DNA of 19,642 bases from Chrysochromulina parva (lineage: Eukaryota > Haptophyta > Prymnesiales > Chrysochromulinaceae), in assembly GCA_002887195.1 (NCBI GenBank), contig PJAB01000871.1:1-19642 (forward strand). The letters are read 5' to 3'. The notes under the pieces are model-generated. The model saw nothing but the letters and a program-made list of their open reading frames with translations. It did no database searches and was not told where the DNA came from. Below, in pieces: positions 1 through 9,105 of this stretch. The position numbers and the translations under genes are program-made. The first letter of the stretch is position 1; each line of letters begins with the position of its first letter.

Positions 1-120
1 CTGCCAGCAGCGTCGGGCCCCGCGCGTTCTCGTGCGAGCTTCCCTTGCGCGCGTGCTTCGGCTTGGAATCGTGTGGCGCTGACTTGGGCTCGGGGTCGCG
101 GGTGTGCTGCCCCGCCGCAG

Positions 121-1609
121 GGAACGACATCGGCGGCGACGTGAAGCAGGCTGTGGATCTTCTTTTGAAGAGGAACGCGAAGATGGCGGCCGAGAAGGCG
201 GCGGCCGAGAAGGAGCTGGCGGAGAAGGCAGCGGCGGCCAAGAAGGCAGCCCACGAGAAGGCCGAAGCGGAGAAGGTTGCAGCGGCAAAGGCGGAGAAGG
301 AGAAGGCCGAAAGAGAGAAGGCCGCAGCAGCGACTGAGGCCCGAGTACACGAGCTGGAGAAGCAGCTCGCCGCCACGCTAGCCACGGCAAAGGCGATGGC
401 AGAGGCATCTTGGTGGCCTTGGAAACAAGGAGCGGCGGAGTCGCCGGAAGGGTCCGAGAAGGCACCGCCTTCTGAGAGACTCAACTCGGAGAGGGCTAGA
501 GCTTCTCATAGGAACGCGCCCGATCCGAAGGCGGCGGAGCTTTTCTGGAAGTCGAGGTACCGCTTCTCAGTGCCGCACGCTATCACTGAGCAGACGACGA
601 ACTACGTCAAGGGCATAGTGCGCTCGCGACTGCCAACGGGCGTGCCGTTCGAGGACGTCTACCCCAAAGTGGTCATCTCGTACGCGTCGGGTCGCCGTCC
701 GCAGGACTGCGAAGGCGCCGGCCCAGGCATGTTCTATGCGGCGGATTTCCTTGAGTTCCTCCACGAGCGCCGCGTGCCAGCCTTCAGCGGGCTGCACGTC
801 CCTGCCGGAAAAGAATGGACGGTGTTCATGCTGCGTCTCGAAATTGCCTCCCTACTTGCATGCTGATTGCCTCCCTACTTGTATGCTGGATTGCCTTTCT
901 AATTGCATGCTGATTGCCTCCCTGATTGCATGCTGGAAGGTGTTCATGCTGCGTCTCGAAATTGCCTCCCTAATTGCATGCTGATTGCCTCCCTAATTGC
1001 ATGCGGATTGCCTCCCTAATTGCATGCTGGAAGGTGTTCATGCTGCGTCTCGACGGCCGAAGGGCACAGGCTAAGGTATTGGTCGTCCTGCTGACGGCGG
1101 CGCTCTACCAGTCCAAGCCCTGCCTCGAAGAGATTAACGCGGCCGTCGTCAAACACATCCCGCTGCTACCCAGTGCGTCGCTCTCCTGATCCCCTGCTCT
1201 CCTCCTCCCTGATCCCCGCTGGCCCTGGTGATCCTCTGTTGCTGACCACGGATCGACACCTGCCCCCGCAGTACGATTTGAAGCAAAGTTACCCGACGAG
1301 AGGAATCAGTGGCCGCATCTTACTGACGAAGCTTCGGAGGTGATGATCTCGCGTGTGCAGAAGACCCTCGGCAAGGCCAATGACTTCCCAAACCCGGGCA
1401 CGATGCTCACGATGCCTTCTGCTTTGGACGATGTCCTGGGGATGATCAAGCACATTGTAGATCCGCATGGCACGAACGCAGACACGCAAGATGCGGATAC
1501 GCATCACCATGGGTACTCTGCAGAGACGCAAGATGCGGATACGCATCACCATGGGTACTCTGCAGACACGCAAGATGCGGATACGCATCACCATGGGTAC
1601 TCTGCATGA
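121..1609 (+). CDS. TIR-domain protein with coiled-coil N-terminus, 5' partial
   Basis: Modelled exons are 121-821, 1034-1172 and 1272-1609; phases agree throughout (phase 0, then phase 1). No ATG precedes the first exon, which starts after a CCCGCCGCAG acceptor, so the 5' end lies outside the window. The first part is an Ala/Glu/Lys-rich coiled coil (about nt 170-400). A TIR-like domain follows: a strand KVVISYA, a BB-loop-like stretch PAFSGLHVPAGKEW, a hydrophobic strand AKVLVVLLTAALY, then SKPCLEEI. The last corresponds to the TIR alpha-C segment that carries the conserved Cys and the catalytic Glu of NAD-cleaving TIRs. Splicing at 1172/1272 restores IPLLPIRFEAKLPDE, matching the usual TIR end, which supports the model. 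The role could be signalling, scaffold or NADase; only the fold is supported. The 3' end is uncertain: the frame ends in a His-rich 42-bp repeat that may instead be intronic, with an alternative exon at 1613 onward (WQEAQAATSSPRFKL). Confidence 0.68.
822..1033 (+). repeat. Repeat-filled intron bounded by exon copies (TIR gene)
   Basis: This intron has donor ACG|GTGTTC and acceptor GGAAG|GTGTTC. A 20-bp exon segment beginning GTGTTCATGCTGCG occurs three times: at 822, 940 and 1034. Between copies lie units of ATTGCATGCTG and ATTGCCTCCCTAATTGC. The outer two copies act as donor side and true exon start. The middle copy could serve as an alternative acceptor, but it runs back into repeat sequence. 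Confidence 0.75.
1481..1606 (+). repeat. 42-bp tandem repeat, three copies
   Basis: Three copies of a 42-bp unit start at 1481, 1523 and 1565. Read in the TIR frame, each encodes DTQDADTHHHGYSA. Each unit also ends near TACTCTGCAG, a possible 3' splice site, and GTAGAT at 1458 could be a donor. The array may therefore be coding or the body of an intron. Confidence 0.85.
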
Positions 1610-2400
1610 GTGGCAAGAAGCCCAGGCGGCAACGTCGTCGCCCCGCTTCAAGCTTCGTACCGATTTGGAGTGCGGCGTCCCTAATTTGGCAATGGCGAGC
1701 TGGAAGGCGTCCCGATTTGGAGTGCGGCGTCCCTAATTTGGCAATGGCGAGCTGGAAGGCGTCCGGATTTGGAGTGCGGCGTCCCTAATTTGGCAATGGC
1801 GAGCTGGAAGGCGTCCCGATTTGGAGTGCGGCGTGGCATTCAAGCTCCTCGCGGTCTACCTGCTCTACCTGCTCTACCGGCTCTACCTGCTCTACCTGCT
1901 CTACCTGCTCTACCTGCTCTACCGGCGATGTTCCAGCTCCGGTCGTCCAGCCGACGGAGGAGGTGCTCTCGGGGGAGGTGCTCTCGGAGGAGGTGCTCTC
2001 GGAGGAGGTGCCGAGGAGGAGGTGCCGAGGAGGAGGTGCTCTCGTTGCCCCATGCACTGTGGGGACACGCTCTGAATGGGGGTTCCGATGTGCGGGCTCT
2101 CGACATGAAAGGATGGGGTGAAATCTGGTTGACGTGGTGCGTGTGTGCGCCATCTGTGGCCGCGCGTGCGGCAGACGAGATGAGAGATATTGTGTGAGAT
2201 TTTGTGTATTAATTATACAAACACAATCGTGCTGAAAAATCGCTCGGCAGGCTCTCCATTTAACCCTGCAATGACGTCCAATTTGCCCCTGCAATTTGCC
2301 CTTCGCTTTTTCATAAATTTCCAAAAACACGTTCTAACCTCGTTGGCTCTCGCGCCTCACCCGTCAGGCCGGTCAGCCATCTCAGAGGCGAGCCCGACGC
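1610..2400. repeat. Repeat-rich flank and AT-rich spacer between convergent genes
   Basis: A 52-bp unit with CGATTTGGAGTGCGGCGTCC and CCTAATTTGG repeats four times (starts 1661, 1713, 1765, 1817; last partial). A 9-bp unit CTACCTGCT follows at 1857-1925. Then come 14-15 bp units of GGAGGAGGTGCTCTC at about 1960-2045. One frame at 1927 onward reads an acidic stretch, DVPAPVVQPTEEVLSGEV, that could be a last TIR exon, but all three frames are open. From about 2195 to 2340 the sequence is AT-rich (TGTATTAATTATACAAAC) and looks intergenic. Confidence 0.7.
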
Positions 2401-2414
2401 CGTCGTGGGCGCGG

Positions 2415-2572
2415 TTCAGCGGCCGTCGGCAGTGTACGGCCGTTGGCTCTCCATGATTGCGTTCCTCATCAGCGGCCATCGGCAGTGTACGGCCGCCGGC
2501 TCTCCTCCATGATTGCGTTCCTCATCAGCGGCCGTCGGCAGTGTACGGCCGTTGGCTCTCGCCCGTCGGCGG
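2415..2572. repeat. Tandem repeat, about 60-bp unit, three copies
   Basis: The unit contains CAGCGGCCGTCGGCAGTGTA and ends with CATGATTGCGTTCCTCAT. It is seen three times with small indels. On the minus strand it reads like an intron or 3' flank downstream of the candidate exons at 2914-2560. Confidence 0.75.
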
Positions 2573-2914
2573 CTGTGCTTTGACAGAGGCCAGCCAAACG
2601 CTGCACGGCACGGCGAGAGCGGTCGACGGGATGCGAGAGAACATATGGGTGCCGTGCTCCGTCGGCCAGGGGTTCTCCCACCTGTGGGGGGAGGGAAAAG
2701 GCGCCGTGGTGAGCACTTGCATGCAGCGGAGGGACGGGTGGAGCCAGGGGTTCTCCCACCTGTGGGGAGAGGGATAGGGCGCCGTTGTGAGCACTTGCAT
2801 GCAGCTGAGGGACGGGGTGGAGCCAGGGGTTCTCCCATACCCATGGTCCCACTCCATTGCATAGGGGGGTGCCGTGGTGGGCGCATCGGCGTCTCGACCT
2901 TCGATGAATACGAA
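2560..2914 (-). CDS. Candidate 3' exons, gene assignment uncertain
   Basis: On the minus strand, a CCTCAG acceptor opens an exon at 2914-2841 reading FVFIEGRDADAPTTAPPYAM and then EWDHG, ending at a GTATGG donor in phase 2. The next exon starts at 2681 after CCCCACAG and continues in phase as WENPWPTEHGTHMFSRIPST. Between them lie two tandem copies of exon start plus intron end (see the repeated acceptor element). I do not recognise the peptide. It may be the C-terminus of the ATP-grasp gene or a separate small gene; its end is not fixed. Confidence 0.35.
2682..2716 (-). repeat. Recurrent intron 3'-end element, copy 1
   Basis: On the minus strand this reads GTGCTCACCACGGCGC, a pyrimidine/C-rich tract, then CACAG. 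It is preceded by GCATGCAA and followed by exon sequence GTGGGAGAAC. It matches elements on the plus strand ending at 12954, 13342 and 17594. Confidence 0.75.
2760..2794 (-). repeat. Recurrent intron 3'-end element, copy 2
   Basis: This is a tandem second copy of the minus-strand element, with GTGCTCACAACGGCGC, a C-rich tract and CCACAG, again preceded by GCATGCAA and followed by GTGGGAGAACCCCTGG. The two copies sit in a tandem unit of about 78 bp that includes the start of the following exon. Confidence 0.75.
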
Positions 2915-2937
2915 CTGAGGCGGGAGTGAGCGGTCCG

Positions 2938-3435
2938 GTGTCGCGGCCGCCGCGACCACCGCCGCTGCCGCCGCTGCCGCCGCCGCCGCCGCCACCGTCG
3001 TCGCCGCCGCCGCCGCCTCGATGGCCACTGCGGCGAAGGTGAGGGCCGTCGCGGCGGTCGCGGCGGTCGTGGCGGCCGAGGTGACGTGGACGCTCGTCAT
3101 TGCCAAATTTGGGACGCTCGCGACCGACGCGGCGGCCGCGGTAACGACTGTGGCCGCACCTACCGGTATAGCATTCGCGGCGGCAAAGGAAGTGGCGGCC
3201 GTCGCGGCAGAGGCGGCGGCCGCGGCGGCCGCCGCGGCGGCGGGATCAGGTACGGCGGCGGCGGCGGCGACGGCGTCGGCAGCGGCGACGGCGGCGGCGG
3301 CGGCGGCGGCAGCGACGGCGGCGGCAGCGACGGCGGTGGTCGCGAGCGTCCCTAATTTGGAAAAGGCGAGCGTCCACGACGGCGAGGTCGCGGCAGAAGC
3401 GATCTGCGACGGCGAGGTCGCGGCAGATGCGATCT
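2938..3435. repeat. GCC/GCG triplet-rich low-complexity tract
   Basis: Imperfect GCC/GCG triplets dominate and keep several frames open on both strands as poly-Ala. At 3100 and 3350 the tract holds copies of the CCAAATTTGGGACGC / GCGTCCCTAATTTGG motif. At 3370-3435 a 30-bp unit GACGGCGAGGTCGCGGCAGA is doubled. It may be low-complexity C-terminal coding of the ATP-grasp gene or an intron; composition alone cannot decide. Confidence 0.6.
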
Positions 3436-5999
3436 GCGCGAACCGTCGGCGCTGTGCCACGTCACCACCGAGCGCCCACGAGCGCATCGCATAGTCCGTC
3501 AGCGGCATGCCAAACCAGGCCAGCATGCGCCCCGCGCCGAACCCATGCTCGATCTCGTTCAAGTGGAGCGTCGCGAGAGCATTCTCCGCACCTGGTCATT
3601 AGAGGTCATTAGAGGTCATTAGAGGTCATTAGAGGTCATTAGAGGTCGCGAGAGTATTCTCCGCACCGGGTTTGGGCCAACGGATGAAAAAGTCCGCACG
3701 GAACGCGGAGGAGCCCAGCGCCGTCGCGAGCACGCGCAGCGTCGCGCGCACCTGATGAGGGAGGCAATCAAGAGCGGCCGTCAAGAGCCATCGGGAGCGC
3801 CGTCACGAGCGCGCGCAGCGTCGCACGCACCACCTCTACGACGGTCCGGTTCATCAGTAGTCATCAGTGGTCATCAGTGGTCATCAGAGGCACGCACCAC
3901 CTCTACGACGGTCCGGTTCATCAGTGGTCATCAGTGGTCATCAGTGGTCATCAGAGGCACGCACCACCTCTACGACGGTCCGGTTCATCAGTGGTCATCA
4001 GTGGTCATCAGTGGTCATCAGAGGCACGCACCACCTCCACGACGGTCCGCCCCAGCGCATCGCCCGCGACGACGCTCTCGAGCACCATGGACGTGTGGCG
4101 CGCGCGCGCCGGTGGGCTGTGAACGTCGTGTGAACGTCGTGATTTGCATGGAGGGCGGTGTGAGGTGTGAGGTCGGGCACAGCACTCGATGTCGGTGTGA
4201 AGGCCGTGTGAAGGCGGGTGTGAGGTCGGGCACAGCGAATCCATGGCACTCAATGACACTCAAAAAGCATTCAAAGGGCATTCAATGGCACTCAACGGCA
4301 AGCACCTGTGCACGTGCGCGTTACATGAGGGCGGTGTGAAGTCGGACACGGCCACCAGAGCCTCATGTCCCTCGAGCAACAGCAGCCGCTCCATGCAGTT
4401 GGTGCGTGCCGCGAGCACCTGCACGCGCCCGCCGTTGATGCAGAGCACTGCGAGCTCCTGATCATATGGCACCTGGTCATTAGAGGTCATTAGAGGTCAT
4501 TAGAGGTCATTGGAGGTCACTTTAGGTCATTAGAGCTCCTGATCATATGGCACCTGACCCTCAATGATGAGCGTGCGGGATCCGCCCGCGGCAGCGCGAC
4601 CCGACTTGAAGATGGACTCGGCCTGCGTGAGGATGAGCTCCTCGAACCAACGGTCGCGGCTCACCTGCCAAGCTCAGAGGTCATTAGAGGTCATTAGAGG
4701 TCATTAGAGGTCATTAGAGGTCATTAGTGGTCATTAGTGGTCATTAGTGGTCATTAGTGGTCATTAGGATGAGCTCCTCGAACCAACGGGCACTGCGCAC
4801 CTCACGCACTGTCGCATCACCCGCGCTGAGAGCCTTCACGGGCGCATAGGCCCACAAGGAGCCATTCGAGAGATTGGGAGGGTTGGCAAGACGAGGCCTG
4901 GGCTCGCCGCTCGGCATTGGTACGAACCGCAGCGGCTCGATCTGGTCGAGGCTCAGGCAGAGCAGAGGTCATTAGAGGCAATTAGAGGTCATCAGAGGTC
5001 ATCAGTGGTCATCAGTGGTCATCACACCTGGTCGAGGCTCAGGCAGAGCAGGCCGCCGCTGTTGGTACCCATCGTGGGCTTGAGGACAAGGCGCTTGTGG
5101 TGGCGCAGGAGCACCTGAATGTCCGCAGAGGCCATCAAGGGCACTTCAAAGTCCGCAGAGGCCATCAGGGGCACTTCAAAGTCCGCAGAGGCCATCGGGG
5201 GCACTTCAAAGTCCGCAGAGGCCATCGGGGGCACTTCAAAGTCCGCAGAGGCCATCGGGGGCACTTCAGTCCGCAGAGGCCATCGGGGGCACTTCAGTCC
5301 GCAGAGGCCATCAGGGGCACTTCAGTCCGCAGAGGCCATCTGCGGCGCAGCGAGGGGAGAATGGCAAGGCGCCGTGGCGAGCGACTCGTAGCCGCCGCCG
5401 CGGCCGCCGCCGCTGAGCATCGTGCTGCTGGCGCCCAAGCCGAGGGTGCCACTAGCCGTGGTGGGTACAGATGCGATCGGGCTGGTACGCTTCTTCGTCT
5501 TATCGGGAGGCGATAGTCATCAGAGGTCATCAGAAGGGGATCACACCTCCAGTCGCAGCTCACAGCACGGGTCTGAGGGCGCGAGGAGCGTGCGCGAGGT
5601 CGTCAGAACGGGCACGTACTGCCCGTCGTCGTCCACCGCAAAGTCGGCCTCCGCGCCCACGTCGACGCCACCCATCGGGTCGTCGACGAAGGAGCACGTG
5701 TGCAGAGTCGGTACGATGAGCGCGATCGGCACTCCCAGCCCCACCCAGTGCTCCTTGCGCAGGGCCTTGTCGTCCGACCAAGCCCCCGCATCGCACCGGA
5801 AGGACGCTCGCTTCTGGGCCGCGTGAAAGCATCCAATCAGCTGGGACAGAGAGCTCGCGTAGTTGGCTCCTTCCGCGCTGCTCGGCCCCTTCCACGACGC
5901 ATCAGCCAGCCCAAACAGCAGGCTATGGCGATTGGCGCAAAGGTCCTCCTCGAATTGGTCCGCGGCCGTTTTCGGCGACGCAGCGCCGTCAGTGAGCAT
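3434..5999 (-). CDS. ATP-grasp domain protein, multi-exon
   Basis: Exons traced on the minus strand: 5999-5547 (ATG start), 5498-5337, 5114-5028, 4941-4801, 4664-4554, 4472-4356, one near 4130-4032, 3751-3667, and 3591 to about 3434. Phases agree at every junction except those around 5337 and 4356, which are uncertain. ATP-grasp signs in order: LVLKPTMGTNSGG (nucleotide-binding Lys and Gly/Ser loop), RTLIIEGQVPYDQELAVLCI with INGGRVQVL, then FRADFFIRW followed by LHLNEIEHG, the R-x-D-F and N-E-I-E metal-binding signature at the end of the fold. This predicts a carboxylate-amine or thiol ligase; the substrate is unknown. The first exon (151 codons) is a preceding domain that I do not recognise. 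Nearly every intron carries TGATGACC-type arrays in the sense orientation. The 3' end is unresolved beyond an Ala-rich tract. Confidence 0.62.
3592..3666 (-). repeat. Intron array of TAATGACCTC units with exon copy
   Basis: The plus strand shows about five units of GGTCATTAGA, which is TAATGACCTC in the sense of the host gene. The segment GTGCGGAGAATNCTCTCGCG occurs at the donor (from 3666 down) and again at the next exon start (from 3591 down), so the array is bounded by direct repeats. Confidence 0.8.
3752..4031 (-). repeat. 67-bp tandem repeat in intron, carrying an exon-edge copy
   Basis: A 67-bp unit starts at 3823, 3890, 3957 and 4024. Each holds the exon edge GTCGTNGAGGTGGTGCGTGC (minus sense) and several TGATGACCAC units. 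The copy nearest 4032 is the real exon end and donor. The others are intronic duplicates. Confidence 0.82.
4130..4355 (-). repeat. Degenerate repeat intron with TCACAC and CATTGAATG-type units
   Basis: In minus sense this stretch holds CCTTTGAATG/GAGTGCCATTGA units and repeated CCCGACCTCACACC and CACACCGCC segments. It separates the exon ending at 4356 from the one containing TSMVLESVVAGDALG. The acceptor is probably TTCACAG near 4130, but the phase match is only tentative. Confidence 0.5.
4473..4553 (-). repeat. Intron array of TAATGACC units with 21-bp exon copy
   Basis: The donor side (4553 down) and the next exon start (4472 down) share a perfect GTGCCATATGATCAGGAGCT segment. Between them are TAATGACCTC and variant units. 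Both junctions read CAG|GTGCCA, so the spliced product is the same wherever the joint falls within the repeat. Confidence 0.85.
4665..4800 (-). repeat. Intron array of TAATGACC units with exon copy
   Basis: Nine or so GGTCATTAG(A/T) units lie on the plus strand. The exon sequence CGTTGGTTCGAGGAGCTCAT follows the GTGCGC donor inside the intron and also stands in the next exon, starting at 4664. The intron is therefore flanked by near-identical segments. Confidence 0.83.
4942..5027 (-). repeat. Intron array of TGATGACC / TAATGACC units
   Basis: This intron lies between CTCGACCAG|GTGTGA and CTCGACCAG|ATCGAG. The segment CTGCCTGAGCCTCGACCAG ends the upstream exon and is repeated just before the acceptor, so the 3' splice site is a copy of the upstream exon's end. 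Confidence 0.85.
5115..5340 (-). repeat. 28/30-bp tandem repeat with ATGGCCTCTGCGGAC
   Basis: About eight units are present. The five nearest 5115 are 30 bp and stay in frame as MASADFEVPP. The three nearest 5340 are 28 bp (lacking TT) and carry an in-frame stop. They lie between the exon ending AAPQM and the one starting VLLRHH. An intron with a GC donor (ATG|GCCTCT) and acceptor CATTCAG at 5115 is the simplest reading. Confidence 0.75.
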
Positions 6000-6257
6000 G
6001 TTCGAGTGCTGCCCAGCGGGCGCGCGCGCGCCGCGCGCGGGGAGTGAAGGCGCCCCTCGCCGACGTCCCTGCGTGGGGCCTTCCTATTCGGGACATGTTG
6101 CAGATTTCCAGATTTATCAAGTTCGAGTTCCAATGAAGTCAGCGCGCTCTGTTGAGGCTTTACGGTTGTTAACAACTTTCGGCCCATCAGTCAGTTGGTG
6201 AAGCTCCGTAGTCTCGCATCCCGAAACAAACTTTGCGCGTTGTTATGAGCGTTGACG
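6000..6257. promoter_or_regulatory. Divergent intergenic region, probable bidirectional promoter
   Basis: These 258 bp separate the start codons of the ATP-grasp gene (minus) and the GT10 gene (plus). They contain a CG-alternating tract at about 6019-6042, but I see no clear TATA box. The assignment rests on gene orientation only. Confidence 0.4.
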
Positions 6258-7672
6258 ATGCATCCCGCCGTGGACGTCCGGCTCGGGCAGCTGCGCTGGG
6301 CCGCGTTGCATGTGCATCCCGCATTCGACGCCGATCATCCGAATTGGGACGAAGCCAACTGCTCGGGACTGTTGCTCACGCACGTGGCCGTGCCGACGGC
6401 CATCCAGCCCATCTGGCACGGCTCCACCACGGGCTCGCTCCGGCGGTTGCTCCAACCGTGCCGCCGCGCGTGCTCCCTCGGCCAGGTCGGCTGCACCACT
6501 CGGCAAGGGAGCGTCATCGGACGTTGCAATGCGACACACGGCGTCGAGTACGCCCACCGTCTCCCGCGGCCGGGCGAGCCGGCCGTTGTGAGCTTCAACA
6601 TGCCATCGCCGAAGCACGTTGAGGCAGTGCTTGCAGCGATCGCGGACGCGCGACCGCGGTTGTACTTTGAGTTTGAGGCGGCAGGGCACGCGCGCGTGCC
6701 ACGAGATACCATCCTCAAGGGCGTCGATGGCATGATGTCGTTTCAGCGCGATGCGCTCGTGCCGTACCCGTACTTGAGCGCCTCGCAGCTTTGGGAAACC
6801 TCGCTGCGCCGTCCAGAGCGTGGGTTTCATGAGCGCCGACCCGCCGTGGCCGCATTCGTGTCCAACTGTGGCTCCCGGTATCGCAACGAGGTGGTCGAAT
6901 TCTTACGAAACGCGTCGATCGAGGTCCACTCATACGGCGCGTGCTACCGGCCACGCCGCGCGCAGCAGGACGGAGGTGCCAACAGCTCCACGTTTGACGC
7001 TCGCGAGTTCCGCAAGTCTCAGGGCTTTGAGTCCGGGGTGAAGCCCGAATGCTTGCACTATCGCGCGATCCTTGCGGTGGAGAACTCGGCGTGCACGGAC
7101 TACGTGACCGAGAAGCTCATACAGGTGGTCGGGTGCGGGGCGGTGCCGATCGTACGCACAGTTAATGGGCTGCCGGATTACAACGGCCTGTACGGCAGGT
7201 TCCCCATGCTGGATGGAGCACGTCTTGATGCAGCGTTTGCGTCCTCCGTGCGCCAAGTGCTGACGGACCAGCGCACCTTTGAGAGCTACATGCCGTGGCA
7301 CACTCGGACGTGGGTGCCCAGCCACGAGGTCATCGTCCAAAAGGACATGCGGAACCCGCACTGCACGCTACTTGATCTTATCACCAAGAGTCGCGAGACG
7401 TCGGGGGCTCTGTCGCCCTCGCACCTCGCGTCGGACGCACCAGGTGTGTCCTCTGATGACCCCTTGAGGCCCTCTTCATCACCCTTTGTTGACCCCTTGA
7501 TTACCCTTGATGACCGCAACGCCTCGCGTCCGTTTCGCCAGGTGGCGGCGGAAGGTGTGAGACGGGCTCCAAGATGCACACGCCACGGCCCCAGCAAAGG
7601 TTTGCACGCTCGTTTGCGGGTGGCTCCTACGCGACAGCGGAAGAGGTTGCGCGGAATGGCTCGCTCGGGTGA
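6258..7672 (+). CDS. GT10-family alpha-1,3-fucosyltransferase
   Basis: Exons are 6258-7443 and 7542-7672, joined in phase 1 (438 aa). The first ATG in the open frame is at 6258. GT10 signs: FVSNCGSRYRNEVVEFL near residue 200, IEVHSYGAC just after it, then YRAILAVENSACTDYVTEKL with GAVPIV near 270-300, the conserved GDP-fucose-binding block of the family. It should transfer fucose from GDP-fucose to a glycan, normally in the Golgi. No N-terminal membrane anchor is visible, so an upstream exon may be missing, or the start may be wrong. The 98-bp intron holds CTCTGATGACC-type units. Its removal replaces a long basic read-through tail with GSKMHTPRPQQRFARSFAGG and a stop at 7670. Confidence 0.84.
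7444..7541 (+). other. Intron of the GT10 gene
   Basis: The boundaries are CAG|GTGTGT and GCCAG|GTGGCG. The interior has short degenerate units (CTGATGACCCC, TTGATGACC). Unlike most introns here, I see no exon-edge duplication except the shared GTG. Confidence 0.7.
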
Positions 7673-8130
7673 AAGGGACGCGCGAACCCCGCGTCCCAGT
7701 TTACGCATGACCGATTACCGGGTTTAAGTCGTTAACCGATGAACCTTGAACGTACTACATGTGTAAATGCCAAGCTTGTCTATATCACAAACAGTCATCC
7801 TTGCCCCCTCTGGCCACCGCCTGGCTCACATCCCGAATCGCCTCGCTAATTGAGTCACGCTACGAATAGGTACTAGGTAGGGCCGGCGGGTTGTAACAAC
7901 GCCTCCCGGGTCCACTCGGGTCTCGGAGGTGATTGAGCATTGACCTACCCGTGTTCTGAGGCCCGGGATCCCTGCTTTTTTAGGGCAGGGCGGGTGGTTC
8001 CTGAATCGCCTCCGCTCACGGTTGTTTCTTTTTATTTCTAGTACGAAATTCAATTAAATTCAATGTTCACATGACACTGACACCATGTAAACCAATCAAT
8101 GAGCCGATGACCATGCGGTCGTTAGTCGCG
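7673..8130. other. Intergenic spacer between convergent genes
   Basis: This mixed-composition stretch has no convincing ORF. It contains a short hairpin-like CCCTGC...GCAGGG around a T run near 7971-7991, and AT-rich sequence near 8025-8065. No tRNA-like cloverleaf was seen. Confidence 0.5.
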
Positions 8131-9105
8131 TTACCGCGTACGGTTACGGATCATTTCCGATTCAGTTGTAATGGCAACACCGTACGTAGTCGTCGACTGC
8201 GGATATCCCGGAAATGTACAGCAGCCAAACATGCTCCTACACCTCGCGACTTGTCCATGGATTCGCGACCGATCCGAGTACGATTGTCCATGGTTGCGAC
8301 ATTTGGCGGAGACCTGAACAAATGAGTGGTTGGCGCTGACTTGTGCGGCTCTGGGGTGGCGTTTGTGAACGTATGCAGTATCCGTGTATCCGATGGTCTT
8401 TGCATAAAGATAGCCATGCTGAAAGAGTCGCGAGTTTAAGTCAGGAGGAGGTCGTTCGATGGTGAGAGTCAGGAAGATGATTTCTTCCCATGGAAAAGTT
8501 GATGGTAGAACGGAAGACTCGGCTCCCTCAACGTCGAGGCTGAGATAATCGATGACATTTGGCGCCGATGCGGAACGTAAGGCTCTGTGCAGCGGAATAG
8601 CTCGTATATAGCTATTACCTCGTGACGGCTGACGCGTGTTGGATTCAACATCTTGATTGTCAAATCGACGATCGATTATACCACCCATAGGGCCACGGCT
8701 AAATGCAAATGAGACATTACGTTCCGCGTCATCGATTGCGACGTCCACTACTTGGCATCGTCGTCGTGTACGCAAAAGAGGCACATACGCAGGATTTGGC
8801 TCTATGCAAAGGCCATTCCAACCATTCTTTTCCAGCTCATTAGTAGAGCTTCCATCCTGAGGATGGTTTGCAGCAAGATCGACAAAGTATCGCGTGGAGC
8901 TCACGGGCAACGTGTCTTCAAACGTCGCCAGCACCCATCTGGCATGCTCTGAACTCGGTAGAATAGAGCTGAACGCGGCCGATACAAAGATATGGTTTGC
9001 CATCCTTGGTTTTTTGGAAATCTGGGGCGATTCCTCATGCTGGTTTGGGAAGATTTGGCGGTCTCGCGTCCAAATGTAAGTTTCTGTCTTTCTTTCTTTC
9101 TGCAT
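8131..9105 (-). CDS. FkbM-type (Methyltransf_21) SAM-dependent methyltransferase
   Basis: A single uninterrupted 324-aa frame starts at ATG 9105; an internal Met at 9003 (MANHIF) is an alternative start. SAM-binding features: YFVDLAANHPQDGS (residues 73-86), NGWNGLCIEPNP (about 94-105), a CQVVDVAIDD strand, then IDYLSLDVEGAE (185-196), the hallmark acidic strand of FkbM methyltransferases. LTIERPPPDLNSRLFQHGY follows. Family members O-methylate sugars or other small molecules; the substrate here cannot be read. The last 60 or so residues look less family-like, so the true stop could lie after an unseen intron. The gene has no minisatellite intron and is visibly lower in GC than its neighbours. 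Confidence 0.8.
   Translation of the reverse strand: MQKERKTETYIWTRDRQIFPNQHEESPQISKKPRMANHIFVSAAFSSILPSSEHARWVLATFEDTLPVSSTRYFVDLAANHPQDGSSTNELEKNGWNGLCIEPNPAYVPLLRTRRRCQVVDVAIDDAERNVSFAFSRGPMGGIIDRRFDNQDVESNTRQPSRGNSYIRAIPLHRALRSASAPNVIDYLSLDVEGAESSVLPSTFPWEEIIFLTLTIERPPPDLNSRLFQHGYLYAKTIGYTDTAYVHKRHPRAAQVSANHSFVQVSAKCRNHGQSYSDRSRIHGQVARCRSMFGCCTFPGYPQSTTTYGVAITTESEMIRNRTR

Noticed and set aside
3021..3494. Plus-strand Ala-rich protein
   Set aside because: GCC/GCG triplets keep several frames open on both strands. No start context or non-repetitive domain supports this frame.
3592..5030. Telomere-like GGTCATTA repeats
   Set aside because: The units vary, lie inside a gene between phase-consistent exons, and are not a known telomere repeat.
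7860..7990. tRNA or structured RNA around the CCTCCCGGGTCC and CCCTGC hairpins
   Set aside because: The stems are short and imperfect, and no cloverleaf or known RNA motif could be laid out.
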